A stretch of 64,000 nt of DNA from Thuidium tamariscinum (taxonomy: Eukaryota > Streptophyta > Bryopsida > Hypnales > Thuidiaceae), in NCBI GenBank assembly GCA_947034885.2, contig OX344754.2, forward strand, positions 16,076,501-16,140,500, in the 5' to 3' direction. The notes under the pieces were generated by a model. It searched no databases. It was not told the DNA's origin and saw nothing but the letters and a program-made list of their open reading frames with translations. Position 1 is the stretch's first letter. Every line of letters begins with the position of its first letter. Positions 59,930 to 64,000 of this stretch are shown piece by piece. A program made the position numbers and the translations under genes.

Positions 59930-62270
59930 AAGGACCATCAGTCAGGTTCGGACGGAGGTAGGTCACCTGACTAATCGTATTGGCGCAAGTAATTTTCAAC
60001 TTTATTCTACTTTTTATTCTACTTTAGATTTTCATTTGTAAAGAGAATGTCATGTTCAGCTTTGGGAATGCTCTGTGGTGACTGGTGAGTCTGGTGACAA
60101 CTGAACAGTTTTGTGATTTGTTGATAAGGTAAGAGGCTCAGAAACCGCTCATTTAAGGGCTGATTGGGCCTTTAGCATGTAATTCTTTTTTATGGTAATA
60201 TATTTTATGGGTCACTTTTCAGTGAAAGAGAAGTAAACGAAGAATCTAACACAAGTCGTTTCATAATTTTTGAAGCATTTGTGAATTACTTATGAATTTT
60301 CAAACAAAATCTAGCATAGGTCCCTATTTGTGATTAGGAGGCCTTGGAAATTGACACATGCTTAGTTTTTAAAAAATGTGGTTTTGTTCAAAAACTAGCA
60401 TTGCAACATGTAAAAAGTAACAGAGATGGTTTCTACATGCGACCCTTTCTAAAATTGAAATAAATGCTTGAATGAATCAATATTTTAGATTTTTTAACAT
60501 TTGTAAGAAGGTAGTTGGACTATCAATTCTTATTTTGAATAAAATTAGTACACCTATCCACTTAGTTAGAAAAGAACCCATTGTGGCTCTTAAACCATCT
60601 ATTGAAACAATATAAGCTAAATCTTACCATGCTCTAATATAATCAAGAGGCCATTTTCCTCGATTAGGTATCCATTTCACAACCTCCTACTAGATGGTTG
60701 AAAATGCCTGCATTGTTTTTAGATCCCTCTCTTATATTGCTAGTTGGCATAAAAGGTGTGTGATTTGATTAAATAAATAAGGTAGGATGCCAATATTGTA
60801 AAGCACCAGTTTTAGAAGTCAATTGGAGAGGTGTAACTTCTAGAAATGTTGTTTTCAATAAATTTTTCTTTGAATGACAAATAGAACTAGCATTTTATCC
60901 AAGTCCTCTCATATTTTTGGAAATTTGTAGAATTATGGTAGAGGTACCTATAACTGATAAAATAAGCACATTTGGACATGATCTAGAATAATGCAAGATA
61001 AAATAAATATTTTTAGAGACAAAATTATGGGGATTGTAATCAATTTGGTGATTTTATCTCTTGAATTGGAATTACTATAAATTTTGAAAAGCAAAAGTTG
61101 GGCTTGATCTGTGACCAACATCTAGAGTCATCTGATTTCAAACATTCAAGAACTACTTTTCCGCAAATTACTTCCTCTTTTGTACTTACTTATGTGTCAT
61201 TCACTTATTGGTCCAAACCTTTAAAAAGTACAAAGACACACATTCCGAGGAAAAAATAGAAATCCATTCCAATCTTGATTGAAAATACGGTCTCCTATAT
61301 ATTGTTGATGGGACATGTGTCAGTAATGGGTACCTGTACTATAGTTATGAATTTTTGAATTTGAAATGGTGTTAGGCTCTAAAATTGCCCACCTCCTCAA
61401 ATGTAGACTATTTGTATATGCTTGTACAACAAAGAAGCAACATGGACAAACAATGCATATTTGAAGAGGTAGGTGACTTTAGAACTTGATAGTGCTTGTA
61501 AAATGTTTTTTTAGTAACAATAGTTTGTCTTCATACTCATAAAAAAACTCCTTTTTGGTTGAGTTTGAGCATAATTATCTTGTTGTTGAGTCTACAATGG
61601 GATGATTTGGAGAGATGTTACAATTTCTTGTTTCTCTCAACCTATTTCTTGTTCGTTGAGAAAAGATTGGAAAAAACATATATTTTTTATTTTCAACCTT
61701 ATATTATTTTTGTATACTACTATAAGAACGGGTGGAAAATATTTAATCCATTTGGTTTCATAGATTGCAAGATACAAGAGCTTAAAGTTAATGGAAGAAA
61801 ATTCACATTTTGCTTGTCTCCTTGCTTGTCTTCTCTAATAGCACATTGTTTAATTATTTTTTTGAGTCTCATAACTTTTGATTCGCAGAAAAACTCTCAT
61901 ACTTATACAACCCTTATATAGTAAACCTTCTTTAAAGTAACAGAATCAATTAGCCTCCACCTTATTACTTTAGAAAAGTTCTACTATACTAAAAGCATGG
62001 CCATTGCTATTACATAATTGATACTTAGAATAAACTCTTTGTAGTGCTTTTCATTTCTAGCCTTGCCATGTAATAGCCATCTACCCCACTGCAATACGAT
62101 GTAGACAACCTTCTAAAATGGACAAACTTTATTACAAGTGAATTCAATTTATTTTTCTTTAAAGTTATACCAAAATCAAATTGGATTTTTATTCTTTTAA
62201 ATCTTACCTTCTTTATTAGAGTAAATCTTAAAATGCTTTGAATTTTCAAGTAGGCAAGGTTCACTACACT
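59930..62270. other. AT-rich DNA to the right of the GC block
   Basis: No exon that I can support. The plus frame at 61559-61921 (120 codons) is Phe/Leu/Ser-rich and probably chance, though its Tyr/Trp content (YYYKNGWKIFNPFGF) is slightly unusual. Confidence 0.3.
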
Positions 62271-62274
62271 TGTA

Positions 62275-62620
62275 TAGGGTGGAGGAAGGTGCCCCAATCT
62301 ATGTGAGATATATTAATTTGAACTGGAAGGAACTCTTACTAGTTGAAATTCATATAATCCATATAGACTGGAATACCTTCCTCCACTCAATGTGAACATA
62401 GTGAGCCTTGCCCAACTAGAAACTCACATCACACTACTTCCACATGGAGTGAATAGTGGAAACTCATTCCAAGTAGGGAGTTTGAATTATAACTATCGGT
62501 ATGGAAAAAGGTATTCCAACCTATGTGGAATAAATAAAAATATGAATTTGAAAGAGCTCCTTTAAGTGCATACTCTTATTTATCTCACATAGATTGGAAC
62601 ACCTTCTTCCACACTTAAAG
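62275..62620. repeat. Two adjacent hairpin units of about 115 bp
   Basis: 62279-62392: GGTGGAGGAAGGTGCCCC... pairs with ...ATACCTTCCTCCACTC. 62502-62617: GGAAAAAGGTATTCCAACCT... pairs with ...GGAACACCTTCTTCCACAC. The arms of both units are homologous (GGTRTTCCAATCTATGTG core), so one inverted repeat was duplicated about 225 bases apart. Confidence 0.75.
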
Positions 62621-62659
62621 GATACAATGAACTTCACTTCACACTTAAAAAATTTAGAC

Positions 62660-64000
62660 CAAGATGAAATTGATTTTTCATCTTTCTTTTTGAGACAGAT
62701 AAAGTCTCTTTTTCTATTAGTAAAATTGTTGATTAATATTTCGTTTTTACAAAAAATTTAAATTGGAAGGTCACATGGGATTTTTTACCTCAATAATGGG
62801 GTCCGAAGTGTAGTCAAGCCCTTTGCCAAGCCAAGACCGAGGCTCTATATTTTGTTGTTTGTTTATTGAATTTAGTAGTGGTTGTCATGTTTTGGCCTTG
62901 GCAACGTTCCGCAGCCAATTATTTAAGTTGGATAGTAATTCTCACCCAACCTAGCGAAGTACCTTATTTGTGTCTTTGACATTTTAGCCGTGGCAATGCT
63001 CTAATTCACATCTTTGATAAGAATTTCACTTTCATGACTTCAAAATTGACTTCATATGACCCTACCTACCCAAACCTTCAAAAAGCTCCAGAAAGCTCCA
63101 CGAAAATTCATTGTCTCCTTTCATAGGTGAAGTGCCCAAATCAAGTAATGAATTCCAAAGTATTCTTGGTGCTGTTCCAACCTCACTTGTCCACTTCCTT
63201 TGTACTCTTCTCTGTTTTTCATTGGCCACTCAAAGATAAACAAGGCACTTATTATGAAAAGATGAATTTCAAAGTTCTGAATGTGGTCCATTTCTTTTGA
63301 TTTTTGCTGTCAAAAGAGGGTTCCAACTAGATTGCTATGCCGGCCACATCAATGTCATCAAAAAATAGTACAACCATGCTAACCGCTTGTTACCCCCAAA
63401 TATCCAAAGAATCCTTCAAAAAAAATCCTTCAAAATGACACGTGGCACTGCTTGGTGCACAGTCATGTCCCTTTTGTAGGTACCCCACTAAAACCAACAA
63501 ATCAATTCAAAAGAGCGAGCTCGTTCAAAGGAATGAGTGGACTCCAACTAAGGAGGGCCTTTATTCCTTTTTTTTTCTTTTTCTTTTTTTCTCATTTCTT
63601 TCTTCTTCAAGACTGCAGTCTTAGATGTCCTTTTTATTGTAAAAAAATGCAGCATGAAACACCAGCAAGGTACAGGACATTTTTATTTTTATTTTTATAT
63701 TTAACCAGTACAGGACATTCTTGTCGTTGTAAGTTAGTGTTGTTTTAAGAGAAAAATAAATGAATTCCAACCCCAAGGAATTTGGAATATTCCACCTGTT
63801 TTGTACCTGATTTCCCACAAGCAATCCTTCTGCACCAATCGGAGAGTGTTGAGTGTTACAAGGAGTACGGGAATAGGGCTCATCTCCCCAAGTCAGCTGC
63901 GACATAGAGTCAGACACTCAGACCGGCCAGTCCAGCGCATTACTGATGGATGAATTCCATCCACTACTCATGAATAAATCCCGTGGGTGCAGGGCCGGGC
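62660..64000. other. Right edge, G+C rising at the end
   Basis: No gene recognised. The last ~200 bases are GC-richer (GACCGGCCAGTCCAGCGC; GCAGGGCCGGGC), as seen near the MINPP and 59-kb blocks, so a gene or its promoter may start near or beyond the edge. The minus frame 63621-63917 is unrecognised. Confidence 0.3.

Noticed and set aside
61559..61921. 120-codon plus-strand frame, longest in its region
   Set aside because: Rich in Phe, Leu and Ser as expected from T-rich DNA; no conserved motif and no supporting context.

Overview
The window is nuclear DNA of a plant. It is very AT-rich (roughly 30% G+C by eye), carries one clearly recognisable spliced gene, and is otherwise packed with decayed DNA transposons. 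I think a seedless land plant (bryophyte or similar) is more likely than a flowering plant: the only other protein-coding relics are of a zinc-finger plus Fe(II)/2-oxoglutarate dioxygenase type that I associate with mobile DNA in mosses, lycophytes, algae and fungi, and several elements sit between TTAA or TA target sites. This placement is inference; the sequence alone does not fix the species.

Positions 1-4600: eight coding exons, all on the minus strand, of a multiple inositol polyphosphate phosphatase (MINPP-type histidine acid phosphatase/phytase). I could join them with GT-AG introns in a continuous frame from a signal peptide through the RHG motif to the HAE motif. The last ~120 residues lie beyond the left edge. 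One intron carries a small TA-flanked MITE, and another MITE lies just upstream of the promoter.

Positions 4600-22000: intergenic DNA made of TIR elements, including TTAA-bounded elements, a 741-bp near-perfect palindrome, a 298-bp element with 8-bp target duplications and a GC-rich 310-bp TIR element. Short tandem repeats and long featureless AT-rich stretches fill the rest.

Positions 22000-36100: two related copies of the dioxygenase gene, both on the minus strand. The copy at 34435-36016 is nearly intact, with two recognisable introns, one internal stop and a disturbed N-terminus. The copy at 22048-22975 is a wreck that has lost its catalytic histidine. Between them lie a CpG-richer block (25150-26960) and the first member of a pair of ~0.87-kb direct repeats.

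Positions 36100-50000: a CACTA-type foldback MITE, isolated CACTA ends, and the second member of the direct-repeat pair, interrupted by a 726-bp TIR element. The first member shows the empty site. An inverted relative of that element (723 bp) is nested inside another repeat at 44.5 kb. A 1.7-kb island studded with the hexamer CCGGAT follows.

Positions 50000-64000: a second 298-bp MITE, and a 95-bp minisatellite split by a 1241-bp element with a related TIR. After these come a 58-bp tandem repeat, a GC-rich promoter-like block at 59.2-59.9 kb, tandem hairpins at 62.3-62.6 kb, and rising G+C at the right edge that may be the approach to another gene. No rRNA, tRNA, CRISPR or bacterial-type operon was seen.
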